A DNA stretch of 64,000 bases from CAVTWS01 sp963738445 (GTDB lineage Bacteria; Actinomycetota; Acidimicrobiia; Acidimicrobiales; SHLQ01). Both the position numbers and the translations under genes were made by a program. This document shows, one piece after another, positions 48,091-57,734 of this stretch; within the stretch, counting starts at the first letter, position 1, and every line of letters begins with the position of its first letter. Location of the stretch: assembly GCA_963738445.1 (NCBI GenBank), contig CAVTWS010000015.1, positions 248,001 through 312,000 of the forward strand, given 5' to 3'. The notes beneath the pieces are model-generated. The model was not told where the DNA came from. It worked only from the letters and a program-made list of their open reading frames with translations, and ran no database searches.

Positions 48091-49155
48091 ATGCCCGACC
48101 CCCGGGCCGAGCTGCACGAGATCCTCGCCGAACGTATCGGCGCCCACGGACCGCTGCGGTTCAGCGACTACATCGACGAGGTGCTCTACGGTCCGTTCGG
48201 CTTCTACCAGCGGGGCGGGCAGGCCGGACGCCGGGGCGATTTCCTGACCAGTGCCGAGGTGGGCCCGCTGTTCGGGTCGTGCGTCGGTCGCGCTCTGGAC
48301 CGCTGCTGGCAGAGCCTGGGCCGGCCCGATCCCTTCACCGTCGTCGAACATGGCGCCGGACCCGGGACTCTGGCCCGGTCGATTCTGAGCTCGCCCCTGG
48401 AGTGCCGGACATCGCTGCGCTATGTGGCGGTCGAGCTCTCCGCCGATCAGCGGGCCCGGCACCCGGATGGTGTGGAGAGCGTCGCCGAAAGCCCGACCGG
48501 TCCGCACGTCGGGGTCGTGGTGGCGAACGAGTTGCTCGACAACCTGGCGTTCGACCTGTATCGCCGGCGGGAGGACGGCTGGGAGGCCGTCGTGGTCGAT
48601 GTCGCCGAGCATGGCTTTCGTCTCGTCGCCGGCCCCGCCGCGCCGGCCGCGGTCGAATCCCGGTTGGACACGGTCGTGCCGGACGCCGCCCCGGGGCTGC
48701 TGGTGCCCGACCAGGTGGGGGCACAAACCTGGTTGGCCGTCCAGCTGAACCGTCTCGAGCGGGGTCTCGTCATCGTCATCGACTATGCGGCCTCGACCGC
48801 GGAGCTGACCGCTCGCGACGGACTCGGCTGGCTGCGTACCTATCAGGGCCACCAGAAGGGCGTCGACCCGCTCGTGGACGTGGGCCAGCAGGACATCACC
48901 ACCGACGTGGCGATCGACCAGCTCGCCCTCATCGCCCCACCTCGGCGGTTGATGTCACAGAGGGACTGGTTGATCGAACTGGGGATCGAGGCGCTGGTGG
49001 CCGAGGGGCGCCAGATCTGGGCCGAGCGGGCGGCGGTCGGAGACCTGGAGTCGCTCCGGGCCCGGAGTCGGGTGAACGAGGCGGAGGCATTGCTCGACCC
49101 GTCGGGTCTCGGTGGATTCACCGTGGTCGAGTGGGCCGTCGCGCCGGTCCTGTGA
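48091..49155 (+). CDS. MidA/NDUFAF7-family SAM-dependent methyltransferase
   Basis: A 354-residue soluble protein of the COG1565/DUF185 family. It shows FSDYIDEVLYGPFGFYQ (about 22-38) with GRRGDFLTSAEVGPLFG, the SAM-binding motif VVEHGAGPGTLARSIL (about 84-99), VVVANELLDNLAFDL (the NELLDxxP-like motif, about 144-158) and GLVIVIDYAAS (about 222-232). Human NDUFAF7 and Dictyostelium MidA methylate an arginine of the NuoD homologue NDUFS2 during complex I assembly. Its place 30 bases after nuoN of cluster 2 supports the same role in bacteria, though this is inferred. Start codon is ATG 48091. Confidence 0.85.
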   Translation: MPDPRAELHEILAERIGAHGPLRFSDYIDEVLYGPFGFYQRGGQAGRRGDFLTSAEVGPLFGSCVGRALDRCWQSLGRPDPFTVVEHGAGPGTLARSILSSPLECRTSLRYVAVELSADQRARHPDGVESVAESPTGPHVGVVVANELLDNLAFDLYRRREDGWEAVVVDVAEHGFRLVAGPAAPAAVESRLDTVVPDAAPGLLVPDQVGAQTWLAVQLNRLERGLVIVIDYAASTAELTARDGLGWLRTYQGHQKGVDPLVDVGQQDITTDVAIDQLALIAPPRRLMSQRDWLIELGIEALVAEGRQIWAERAAVGDLESLRARSRVNEAEALLDPSGLGGFTVVEWAVAPVL

Positions 49156-49222
49156 CGGCGGTGTGAACGATCGATGACATGGGCCGATCGGCCCTTTTCG
49201 CCCACCGTGACCTTGTGGCACC

Positions 49223-49522
49223 ATGCCCCACATGGTGGGTGAGCGCGAGCGACGAACGGATCAACGGCAACCGGGGCGAGGCGACCTCGTGATCGATCGC
49301 CATGAGTTGCGGTGCGGGGGCATCTCGGTCGGGCTCCCGCCGAGCTGCTCGGTCGATACGGTGCTTCGGCGCTACGGAGAGTTGCTGCGAGCGCTCGATA
49401 CATCGGTCGACGCGGCGCTGGTGTCGCGCCCGGATGACCTGGCCGCGCTGGGTCAGCTCATGGGCCTGACCGCAGACGCGGTACGGAACCGCCTCACGGC
49501 TGTCCTTCCGGCCGCGGCCTGA
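49223..49522 (+). CDS. Small hypothetical protein
   Basis: A frame of up to 99 residues. A GTG at 49289 would give a more natural 77-residue product, IDRHELRCGGISVGLPPSCS...LGQLMGLTADAVRNRLTAVLPAAA, mostly helical. No family is recognised. It lies alone between the methyltransferase and NhaA on the opposite strand; coding potential is moderate. Confidence 0.4.
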   Translation: MPHMVGERERRTDQRQPGRGDLVIDRHELRCGGISVGLPPSCSVDTVLRRYGELLRALDTSVDAALVSRPDDLAALGQLMGLTADAVRNRLTAVLPAAA

Positions 49523-49591
49523 CCTCACCACTGGGCCCCCATCGGTCAGAGCAGGGTCCTGGACCGAGCCTCCGGTCGCTGGAGACCGACC

Positions 49592-50866
49592 TCAGGTGAC
49601 GGCGAGCGCCTCATCGGCGGCGAGGATCGAGGCGTGGGCGACGGCGTGGCGTGAGCCGAGGATGAGCCACCCCAGCCCGGCGGCCGCTAACGCGGCGAGC
49701 AGGATCGCCAACTTCACCTCGGCCAGCACGGGTCCCTCGAGCGAGAGCTCGCCGATGAACAGCGCCACCGTGAATCCGATGCCGGCCAGCGCCGCGCCGC
49801 CCAGCACATCCCGGGAGTCGAGCCCGGCGGGAAGCGTTCCGAGCCCGACCTTCACGGCCACCATGGTGGCGGAGAAGACGCCGATCGTCTTGCCGATGAC
49901 CAGTCCGAGGAAGACGCCGATCGCGGCGCGGCTCGACAGCGCGTCCGACAGCATGTCCGGCCGCACCATCACGCCGGCGTTGGCCAGGGCGAACAAGGGA
50001 ATCACCAACCCGGCCGAGATCGGGTGGATCCGGTCCTGGAGCCAATCGCGGACATCCCAGCCGCGGACCGGGTGCACCGGGGTGAGCAGCCCGAGGATCA
50101 CCCCGGAGATGGTGGCGTGTATCCCCGATTCGTGCAGCGCCAGCCACAACACCGCACCTGGCAGCACATAGCTCAGCGGGTGCCCGGCGCCGAGCACCCG
50201 AAGTCCGATCACGGTGAGGACTGCCCCGGCGGCGATCAGCAGCGCGGTGCCGTTGAGCCCCTCGGAGTAGAAGATGGCGATCACGATGATCCCGCCGATG
50301 TCGTCGATGATCGCCACCGCGAGCAGGAAGAGACGCAGGCCCGCCGGCGCCCGCTTGCCGAGCAGGGCCAGAGCCCCGAGCACGAATGCGATGTCGGTGG
50401 CGATCGGCACGCCCCAGCCGGCACTCGACGGCTCGCCGGCGTTCAACGACGTGTAGATCAGGGCCGGCACCAGCATGCCGCCGAACGCGGCCACGAGGGG
50501 AATGGCGGCGTCTCGGGGCCGTGCCAACTCGCCGGTGACCAGCTCGCGTTTGATCTCGAGTCCGGCCACGAAGAAGAAGATGGTCATCAGGCCGTCGTTG
50601 ACCCAGTGGGCCAGGCTGAAGTCCAGCTGGAACGGTGCGTCGGGAAACGGGACGGACGTCCACACGTCGACGTAGGAACCGTTGGCCACGTTCGCCCACA
50701 GCAGCGCGGCCACCGTCGCCGCGGCCAGGACGAGGCCACCCACGAGCTCGTCGTGGAGGAACTCCGCCAGGGGACGGCGGTCGGTGCGGCGGAGGGTCAG
50801 CTTGGGCATCGGTGCGCTCGGGGTGTCTGGGGAGGACGGGGGGCGGCCAGGATCGGCCGGGGACAA
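49592..50866 (-). CDS. nhaA: Na+/H+ antiporter NhaA
   Basis: A 424-residue membrane protein with about 12 helices. The ion-binding aspartates appear in VPIATDIAFVLGAL and VAIIDDIGGIIVIAIFYS. FFFVAGLEIKRELVTGEL and AGIGFTVALFIGELSLEG are NhaA signatures. The N-terminal 19 residues are Pro-rich and MPKLTLRRT at 50809 is an alternative start. It exports sodium in exchange for protons and is not obviously in an operon. Confidence 0.93.
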   Translation of the reverse strand: MSPADPGRPPSSPDTPSAPMPKLTLRRTDRRPLAEFLHDELVGGLVLAAATVAALLWANVANGSYVDVWTSVPFPDAPFQLDFSLAHWVNDGLMTIFFFVAGLEIKRELVTGELARPRDAAIPLVAAFGGMLVPALIYTSLNAGEPSSAGWGVPIATDIAFVLGALALLGKRAPAGLRLFLLAVAIIDDIGGIIVIAIFYSEGLNGTALLIAAGAVLTVIGLRVLGAGHPLSYVLPGAVLWLALHESGIHATISGVILGLLTPVHPVRGWDVRDWLQDRIHPISAGLVIPLFALANAGVMVRPDMLSDALSSRAAIGVFLGLVIGKTIGVFSATMVAVKVGLGTLPAGLDSRDVLGGAALAGIGFTVALFIGELSLEGPVLAEVKLAILLAALAAAGLGWLILGSRHAVAHASILAADEALAVT

Positions 50867-50948
50867 AGCTTGTCATGGCCGGTCGGGCCGAGCGCCGGGT
50901 TGTGTATCGCGACCGTTGCGTTCTCGTGAACCCGACGCCGGACCCTGG

Positions 50949-51812
50949 TCACGAACGGCGGATGACCTCCTCGCCGAACCGTTCCATCGACCCGGACAGG
51001 TCGGCGAGGAAGCCGTGGACCGGGACGACCAGGCGCTGCACCCCGAGCGCCGCCATCTCCTCCACGAACGCCGCGGGATCCACGGACGAGTGGAGGTCGG
51101 GCGCCACGGTGGTGATCTCGATGTCCTCCGGTCGGCGCCCGGCGCGCTCGGCCGACTCCCGGACGACCTCGAGCAGTCCGGCGAGATCGCCCTTGGCCGG
51201 GAAGAAGCCATCGCCCAACCGCCCGGCGCGTTCCGCCGCGGCACGGGTGTGCCCGCCGACGACGATGGGCACCGATCCGCGCGTGGGAGTCGGGCTGCTC
51301 GTCACGCCCCGGAAGGAGACGAACTCACCGTCGAACCCCGCCTCCTCCCCCCGCCACAGCGTTCGCATGACGTCGACGTACTCGTCGGTTCGCGCCCCGC
51401 GTCGATCCCACGGCACGCCGAGGGCGTCGAACTCCTCTCGGAGCCAGCCCACCCCGATACCGAGATCCACCCGCCCCCCGGACAGGTGATCGAGCGTGGC
51501 CACTTCCTTGGCCAGGACGAGCGGGTTGCGCTGGGGCAGGATCACGATCCCCGTCGCCAACCGGATCCGGGTGGTGAGGGCGGCCGCCCAGGTGAGCCAG
51601 ATCAGAGGGTCGGGCAAGGGGTCGGTGGGTCGCAGCGGCATCCGGCCCGACCGGGCGTACGGATAGCTCGACTCGTAGCCGGAGGGGAAGATGACGTGCT
51701 CGATGGTCCAGATCGACTCGAATCCGACGGCCTCGGCCATGACGGCAACACCTCCGGCCGCCTCACCGCCAGCAAACGGGGCGGTGTTGACGAATCCCAA
51801 ACCGAATTTCAC
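50949..51812 (-). CDS. LLM-class F420-dependent oxidoreductase
   Basis: A 287-residue luciferase-like TIM-barrel protein. It starts MKFGLGFVNTAPFAGG and has FESIWTIEHVIFP, RIRLATGIVILPQRNPLVLAKEVATLDHLSGGRVDLGIGVGWLREEF and VPIVVGGHTRAAAERAG (phosphate/F420-binding region). Members use reduced coenzyme F420, which is consistent with an actinobacterial host. Substrate cannot be told. Confidence 0.85.
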   Translation of the reverse strand: MKFGLGFVNTAPFAGGEAAGGVAVMAEAVGFESIWTIEHVIFPSGYESSYPYARSGRMPLRPTDPLPDPLIWLTWAAALTTRIRLATGIVILPQRNPLVLAKEVATLDHLSGGRVDLGIGVGWLREEFDALGVPWDRRGARTDEYVDVMRTLWRGEEAGFDGEFVSFRGVTSSPTPTRGSVPIVVGGHTRAAAERAGRLGDGFFPAKGDLAGLLEVVRESAERAGRRPEDIEITTVAPDLHSSVDPAAFVEEMAALGVQRLVVPVHGFLADLSGSMERFGEEVIRRS

Positions 51813-52011
51813 GGGGCTGCCTCCTCATCAGGGACGACCATCATGGGCCACATCGGAATCGGGGGCGACCAAACCTGATCGGGGCGCGGCGGAGTGTGAT
51901 GGGTGATGCCGTCCTGCTCTGATCCCGTTCGTCCGGCTCCCGGTGTGGTTTCGCCTTCCCGGGTTGGCACCATGGTGCCCATGCGAGACGCCGGGGCGGT
52001 CGGGGGAACAC

Positions 52012-52524
52012 GTGGCCGACCGTGATGGCGAGTTCGACGCCTTCTTCTCACAGCACTGGGCGCCGACCGTGCGAGCGCTGACCGTCGCCACGGGCGACGC
52101 CGCCATCGCGGCCGACGCCGCTCAGGATGCCTTCGTCCGTGCCTACGCGCGGTGGGGGCGGATCCGGCGGTACGACGCTCCGGTCGCCTGGGTGCGCAAG
52201 GTGGCCCTGAACCGATGTCGCGACCTCCACCGGAGCGATCAGCGCCGTCGCCACCGGGAAGAGAAGACGGCCGTCCTCGACGGCACCCACACCGGCTGGG
52301 CCCGACCCCCCGTGGACCTCGATCTCGACGGGGATCTGGCGGACGCGCTGGCCACGCTTCCCGACCGGCAACGCACCGCCGTGGCGCTGCACTACGTGGC
52401 CGACCTCTCGGTTCGTGATGTCGCCCACGCCATGGGGATCTCCGAAGGGGCCGTCAAGTTCAACCTCCACCAGGGCCGGGTCCGGCTCGCCGACGTGCTG
52501 GGTCAGAGTCGAGCCGAGCGATGA
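52012..52524 (+). CDS. ECF-type RNA polymerase sigma factor
   Basis: A 170-residue protein. GTG 52012 is chosen because upstream residues are not sigma-like. Region 2 (about 5-70: FDAFFSQHW, AQDAFVRAYARW, PVAWVRKVALNRCRD) and region 4 (about 105-160: LPDRQRTAVALHYVADLSVRDVAHAMGISEGAVKFNLHQGR) are clear; it is of the SigE/SigM-like group. Its stop overlaps the start of the likely anti-sigma gene (ATGA at 52521). Confidence 0.88.
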   Translation: MADRDGEFDAFFSQHWAPTVRALTVATGDAAIAADAAQDAFVRAYARWGRIRRYDAPVAWVRKVALNRCRDLHRSDQRRRHREEKTAVLDGTHTGWARPPVDLDLDGDLADALATLPDRQRTAVALHYVADLSVRDVAHAMGISEGAVKFNLHQGRVRLADVLGQSRAER

Positions 52525-53438
52525 ACGACCAGTTCCCACCCGAGACGGATTCCGACGATCTCGCCCTCCGGCGCGCCTTGCGAGGTTTCGGGGGCACGCC
52601 ACCGCAGGCCCCTGCGGTCCTGGAGGGGCTGCGTCCCACCATGCGGCGGGCCCGCCGCCGTCACCAGGCGGTCGTCCTGGCGCGAACCGGCGCCCTCGGC
52701 GCCCTCGTGCTCTTCGGCGCCGCCGCCGTCACCCGTTCGCTCGGCGACGACCACGCGTCCGAGACCGATGTCGTGAGCCCCGATCTCCCCGACGGCACCG
52801 AGGCACCGCCGCCGGATGTGGACATCGGCGAGGGCGTGTCGGTCGACGCCCCGCCCGTCGAGCCATCGACCCCCACGTCCACGATGCCGGCGAGCTCGAC
52901 CTCGACGACCAGCGCGGCATCGACCGAACCCGGTGCGTCGACCGGGTCGGGTTCACCGAGCGCGACCACCCCGACCGGATCCCGGCCGGTGCCGCCCAGC
53001 GGCGCCAGCACCACGGCGCCGACGGTTTCGATACCGGTCGCCCCGCCGCCCACGGTCAGCGGTCCACCCGACGATGGCGGGCCGGCCGACGAAAGCTCCG
53101 ACGACGACGACAACTCCGACGACAGTGAGTCAGATGACGACGACTCGGGTTCGGGTTCTGGGAACTCCGGAACTGGTTCGGGAGGATCCGCCACCACGGC
53201 CGCGCCACCGCAGACCCAGGCCGTGACCTCCGCCTGCGGCTCGGCGACGTTCTCGTGGACGGCCAACCAGCTCTCGCTCGTCTCGACGGCGCCCGGCCCC
53301 GGGTTCCCGGCCGCCGAGATCGACGTTCGTTCGGCCACCGAGATCAGCGTGACGTTCGGGATCGACGACGACGCCGAGTGCCAGATCGAGGCTCGCCTCG
53401 AGGGTGGCGCCCTCGTGCCCCGGGTCGACAACGGCTGA
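52521..53438 (+). CDS. Probable membrane anti-sigma / secreted-domain protein
   Basis: A 305-residue protein. Residues 1-50 are cytoplasmic (ALRRALRGFGGTPP), followed by one transmembrane helix (about 51-70, AVVLARTGALGALVLFGAAA). A long extracytoplasmic Ser/Thr/Pro and then Asp/Ser-rich linker follows (about 90-235, with runs such as SSDDDDNSDDSESDDDD). A C-terminal domain of about 70 residues has two cysteines (SACGSAT, DDAECQIEA), possibly disulfide-linked. Coupling to the sigma gene suggests an anti-sigma role. No zinc-finger motif is present. Confidence 0.6.
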   Translation: MNDQFPPETDSDDLALRRALRGFGGTPPQAPAVLEGLRPTMRRARRRHQAVVLARTGALGALVLFGAAAVTRSLGDDHASETDVVSPDLPDGTEAPPPDVDIGEGVSVDAPPVEPSTPTSTMPASSTSTTSAASTEPGASTGSGSPSATTPTGSRPVPPSGASTTAPTVSIPVAPPPTVSGPPDDGGPADESSDDDDNSDDSESDDDDSGSGSGNSGTGSGGSATTAAPPQTQAVTSACGSATFSWTANQLSLVSTAPGPGFPAAEIDVRSATEISVTFGIDDDAECQIEARLEGGALVPRVDNG

Positions 53439-53466
53439 GGCCCGACCATCCGAGCCGGTACGCGAC

Positions 53467-53498
53467 CGGGGGCGACCCGGTGAACCGGATCGCCCCCG
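53467..53498. terminator. Strong hairpin between convergent genes
   Basis: A 9-bp stem CGGGGGCGA/TCGCCCCCG (53467-53475 and 53490-53498) is continued by an inner CCGG/CCGG stem with TGAA loop and one mismatch. It lies between the stop at 53438 (plus) and the mscL stop at 53514 (minus), so it may terminate both. Confidence 0.65.
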
Positions 53499-53513
53499 TC
53501 GACGGTCGAGCCG

Positions 53514-53870
53514 TTACTTGCGCAGCGAGTCGCGGATCTCGGTGAGCAGGTCGATCTCGGTCGGACCAGCGGTGCCTTCGTCGGCCTTCTTCATCCGGTT
53601 GTAGGCCTTGACGACCATGAACACGGCGAAGGCGACTCCGAGGAAGGTGATGGCCTGGGTGAGCACGGCGCCGTAGCCGACCTCCGCGTCGCCGAGGTCG
53701 AAGGTCAGCGACGAGAAGTCGGGCTTGCCGAAGATGGCCGCGATGATCTGCATCAGGATGTTGTCGACGAATGACTGCACCAGCGCACCGAACGCGGTGG
53801 CCATGATCACGGCGACGGCAAGATCGACGATGTTGCCCTTGTTGATGAAGTCCTTGAATTCCTTGATCAC
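53514..53870 (-). CDS. mscL: Large-conductance mechanosensitive channel
   Basis: A 118-residue protein with two helices. KEFKDFINKGNIVDLAVAVIMATAFGALVQSFVDNILM is the pore-lining TM1 region and AITFLGVAFAVFMVVKAYNRMKK is TM2, followed by a short cytoplasmic helix (LLTEIRDSLRK). It opens under membrane tension to release solutes on osmotic downshock. Confidence 0.95.
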   Translation of the reverse strand: MIKEFKDFINKGNIVDLAVAVIMATAFGALVQSFVDNILMQIIAAIFGKPDFSSLTFDLGDAEVGYGAVLTQAITFLGVAFAVFMVVKAYNRMKKADEGTAGPTEIDLLTEIRDSLRK

Positions 53871-54070
53871 GTTCGTGTCTCCAGTTTGGTCATGAGGTTC
53901 AGACGCCGTCCCACCCGTCGAAGTCGCGGCTGACTTTATGACACCGTTGTCACCGTGTCACTCGACGGGCTCGATCGGGGACCGATCGGCGGCGCGAGGC
54001 GACCGCTGGGAGGTTCTGGGAGTGATGGCTACCATCAAACGGTGCCGAGCGCCGCCCCGGGGAGCAGAAC
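53871..54070. other. Divergent intergenic region mscL / acs
   Basis: 200 bases that must hold promoters for mscL (minus) and acs (plus). I see no clear -10/-35 pair, hairpin or small gene in it. Confidence 0.3.
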
Positions 54071-56072
54071 ATGACCGAACCCACGATCGAGGACTACTAC
54101 GTCGAGGAGCGCACGTTCCCGCCGTCGCCGGAGTTCCGGGCCGGGGCTCTCGTCAGCGATCGTTCGATGTGGGACGAGGCGGACGCCGACCTCGAGGCGT
54201 TCTGGGCCCGGCAAGCCCGGGAGCTCCTCGACTGGGACACCGACTTCCACACGACGTTGGAGTGGAACCTGCCGTTCGCGAAGTGGTTCGTCGGCGGCCA
54301 GCTCAACGTCTCGGCCAACTGCCTCGACCGGCACGTCACCGCGGGCCGCGGTGACAAGGTGGCCTTCCACTGGGAAGGGGAACCCGGCGACACCCGTACC
54401 ATCACCTACGCCGAACTGCTCGACGAGGTGTCGCGCTGCGCCAACGTCCTGAAGTCGGCTCGGGATTGGAGGCCGGTGACCGGGTGGCGATCTACATGCC
54501 GATGATCCCCGAGCTCCCGGTCGCCATGCTCGCCTGCACCCGGATCGGCGTGGCGCACAGCGTGATCTTCGGCGGCTTCTCGCCCGACGCCATCGTCGAC
54601 CGCTGCGAGGACGCCGAAGCGCCGCGTCATCATCACGGCGGATGCCGGGTACCGCCGCGGGGTGCCGTCGGCACTGAAGGTCAACGTCGACGCACGCGCT
54701 CGAGACCGGCGCACCCTCGGTGGAGAAGGTCCTCGTCGTCAACCGTTGTGACACCGACGTCACCATGGTGGAGGGACGTGACCAGTGGTGGCACGAAGCG
54801 ATGGCCGACGCGCTCGGCCGACTGCCCGCCGCTCCCCGTCGACAGCGAGCACCTCCTCTACCTGCTCTACACGTCCGGGACCACGGCCAAGCCCAAGGGC
54901 ATCATGCACACCACCGGCGGTTACCTCACCCAGGTGGCCTTCACCCACCGCTACGTCTTCGACCTGAAGCCCGACGAGGACATCTACTGGTGCTCCGCCG
55001 ACATCGGTTGGGTGACCGGGCACAGCTACATCGTGTACGGGCCGCTCGCCAACGGGGCCACCTCGGTCATCTACGAAGGCACCCCCGACACCCCTCGGCT
55101 CGGATCTTCGTTCCGGCTCCCACGCCTCCTGGCCGAAGGATCGCCTGTGGGACATCGTCGAGCGGTACGGGGTGACCCAGCTGTACACCGCCCCCACCGC
55201 CATCCGCACCTTCATGAAGTGGGGGGCGGCCGAACCGGCCCGGCACGACCTGTCGAGCCTGCGAGTTCTCGGGACCGTCGGTGAGCCGATCAACCCGGAG
55301 GCATGGATGTGGTACCACGCCCACATCGGGCTGGAGCAGTGCCCCATCGTCGACACGTGGTGGCAGACCGAGACCGGCGGTCACATGATCACGCCGCTGC
55401 CCGGGGTCACGACCACCAAGCCGGGCTCGGCCTGTCACCCCATCCCCGGGGTCAACGTCGAGCTCGTCGACGACGACGGGCCAGCCCGTCGAGCGGGGTG
55501 GGGGCTACCTGACCGTCACCACGCCCTGGCCTGGGATGCTGCGAGGGATCTGGGGCGATCCCGAGCGTTACCAGGACACCTACTGGAGCCGCTTCCCGGG
55601 CCGGTACTTCGCGGGCGACGGTGCCAAGATCGACGACGACGGCTACCTGTGGCTGCTCGGTCGGGTCGACGATGTGATGAACATCTCCGGCCACCGCATC
55701 TCCACCGCCGAAGTGGAATCGGCGCTCGTCGATCACCCGGCGGTGGCGGAGGCCGCGGTCGTGGGGGCGACCGATCCCATCACCGGCCAGGCGATCGTCG
55801 GCTACGTCATCCTCCGCGGTGGCAACGACGCGACCGATGCCCTCGGCGAGGAGATCCGCCAGCACGTCGCCGTGAAGCTCGGCGCCATCGCCCGGCCCAA
55901 GATGGTGATCCTCGTCCCGGACCTGCCCAAGACGCGATCGGGCAAGATCATGCGCCGTCTCCTGCGGGATGTGGCCGAAGGTCGGGCCCTGGGCGACACC
56001 ACCACCCTGGCCGATCCGGCCGTCGTCGAGGAGATACGGACGCGCGCCGCGAACAACGCGGGCGAGGAGTGA
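54071..56072 (+). CDS. acs: Acetyl-coenzyme A synthetase (several frameshifts)
   Basis: An AMP-forming acetyl-CoA synthetase of about 665 residues after repair. Motifs in order: [10 protein letters not shown] and [69 protein letters not shown] (P-loop), [42 protein letters not shown], and the acetylation-regulated lysine in [11 protein letters not shown]. Frame breaks lie near 54465, 54625-54710, 54830, 55100-55140 and 55485. The conservation suggests sequencing errors. The TGA overlaps the GTG of the next gene. Confidence 0.87.
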
Positions 56073-56551
56073 GCATCCCCGACCACTGGCATTGGCGGCA
56101 GCGCCCGGTCGAGGCCGGGCCTGCGGTCGTCTTCGACGTCGACGGTGTCATCTCCGACGCCACCGGGCGGCAGCACCTGCTCGAAGGCCCTCGACGGGAC
56201 TGGCGGGCATTCTTCGATGCCTGCGGAACAGACGACCCTCTGCCGGACCAGCTGGTGCTGACCGAGATGCTCTCGCCGGCCCACACCGTCGTCCTGCTCA
56301 CCGCTCGCCCGGTGCGCCTCCGCTCGATCACGCTCGACTGGCTCGATCGGCACGGCGTCACCTGGGACCTCCTGATCATGCGGGACCGGGACGCCTGGGA
56401 GGCGAGCGCCGTGTTCAAGACCGCCGAGGTCGACGAGCTCGAACGCCAGGGCTTCGATGTCCGGCTCGCGTTCGAGGACGATCACCGCAACGTGACCATG
56501 TACCGCGAGCGCGGCATCCCCTGCGTCTACATCCACTCCGGCTACTACTGA
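56069..56551 (+). CDS. HAD-superfamily phosphatase, polynucleotide-phosphatase-like
   Basis: A 160-residue protein with GTG start overlapping the acs stop. It has the HAD motif [17 protein letters not shown] (about 19-34, catalytic Asp pair), motif II threonine in [19 protein letters not shown], and the acidic motif [26 protein letters not shown]. This arrangement, with a short cap, resembles the phosphatase part of polynucleotide kinase-phosphatases, but the substrate is unknown. The coupling to acs is unexplained. Confidence 0.75.
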   Translation: MSIPDHWHWRQRPVEAGPAVVFDVDGVISDATGRQHLLEGPRRDWRAFFDACGTDDPLPDQLVLTEMLSPAHTVVLLTARPVRLRSITLDWLDRHGVTWDLLIMRDRDAWEASAVFKTAEVDELERQGFDVRLAFEDDHRNVTMYRERGIPCVYIHSGYY

Positions 56552-56636
56552 TCGCCGGCAACCGCTGGCCTCCGGCGCCCGACGAACGGCTCGGCGACCG
56601 CTCAATGATCCATGCTGCGGAGCCGATCACATTCCC

Positions 56637-57734
56637 ATGACCGTGACGTCACGCCCCCAGGTCGTCCCGGCATCGGGCGAGTCGTGGACGCCACTTCGAC
56701 ATGTCGGCGCGCTGGATGGACTGCGGGCGGTGGCGGTGGTCGCGGTCACGCTGTTCCACGGCGGATGGTTCGACATGGACGGCGGGTTCGTGGGTGTCGA
56801 CCTCTTCTTCGTCCTGAGCGGCTTCCTGATCACTCGCCTACTCATCGATGAACAGGTGGGTCGGGGCCGGATCTCGTTGCGGGCGTTCTACATCAGACGG
56901 GCGCTGCGCCTGCTGCCGCCGTTGGTGGCCATGGTCGCTGTCGTCTCAGCGGTGGCCCTGGTGGCCGATGCGCCGCTGCTCGAGGATCGGCTCGGCCCCC
57001 GGACGTTCTGGGCGCTCAGCTTTCTCGCCAACTGGCACGATGTGGTGACGGGAACGCACGGCGGCCCCTTCTCGCACCTGTGGTCTCTCAGCGTCGAGGA
57101 GCAGTTCTACGTCGTCTGGCCGATCGTCGTCGTGGGTGTCGTTCGGCGGTGGGGGACCGCGGCGGTGGCCCAGGTCAGCGGACTGCTCGCGCTGGTGGCG
57201 GCCGCGGCAACGATCCGGGGTCGTGCCTCCGGCACGCCCGGCTTCGATCTCTACTTCGGAACGCACTCCCACGGAGCGATCCTGCTGCTCGCCGGGGCGT
57301 GGCTCGGAGCGTCACCGGCGTTGCTCGACCGGCTCCCGGCGCGATGGGCACGACGACTCGGCGTCTTCGGCCTGATCGGACTCGGGTTGTTGGCGTGTTC
57401 GCCCGACCGATTCTCCGTCATCCGGCTCGACCGCTTTGCGCTGATACACGCGGGGCTCGGGTACGGCCCGATCGTCGGTGTGTCCCTCGTCCTGGTCGCC
57501 TCGGCCGTCGTCCAACCCGACTGGGGGCCTATGGCGTGGCGGCCGTTGCAGGAGATCGGGCGCCGTTCGTACGGCATCTACCTCTGGCACATCCCGATGT
57601 TCTGGATCGGGCCGGTGGTCGCGCCGACCCTCGATCCCCGAATCACCGTGATCGGCGGCGCCCTGGTGGCGGCCTGGGTGTCGCATGCACTGGTCGAGGC
57701 ACCTGCGGCGCGGTTGCGCCGGCGCTGGTGTTGA
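56637..57734 (+). CDS. Acyltransferase 3 family membrane protein (OafA/YrhL-like)
   Basis: A 365-residue protein with about 10 helices. It shows LDGLRAVAVVAVTLFHGGW, GGFVGVDLFFVLSGFLITRLL, FYIRRALRLLPPL and FSHLWSLSVEEQFYVVWP, the signature of O-acyltransferases that modify surface sugars or lipids. The catalytic-type His is in LFHGG. It overlaps the next gene, an esterase, which may act on related acyl groups. Confidence 0.88.
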   Translation: MTVTSRPQVVPASGESWTPLRHVGALDGLRAVAVVAVTLFHGGWFDMDGGFVGVDLFFVLSGFLITRLLIDEQVGRGRISLRAFYIRRALRLLPPLVAMVAVVSAVALVADAPLLEDRLGPRTFWALSFLANWHDVVTGTHGGPFSHLWSLSVEEQFYVVWPIVVVGVVRRWGTAAVAQVSGLLALVAAAATIRGRASGTPGFDLYFGTHSHGAILLLAGAWLGASPALLDRLPARWARRLGVFGLIGLGLLACSPDRFSVIRLDRFALIHAGLGYGPIVGVSLVLVASAVVQPDWGPMAWRPLQEIGRRSYGIYLWHIPMFWIGPVVAPTLDPRITVIGGALVAAWVSHALVEAPAARLRRRWC

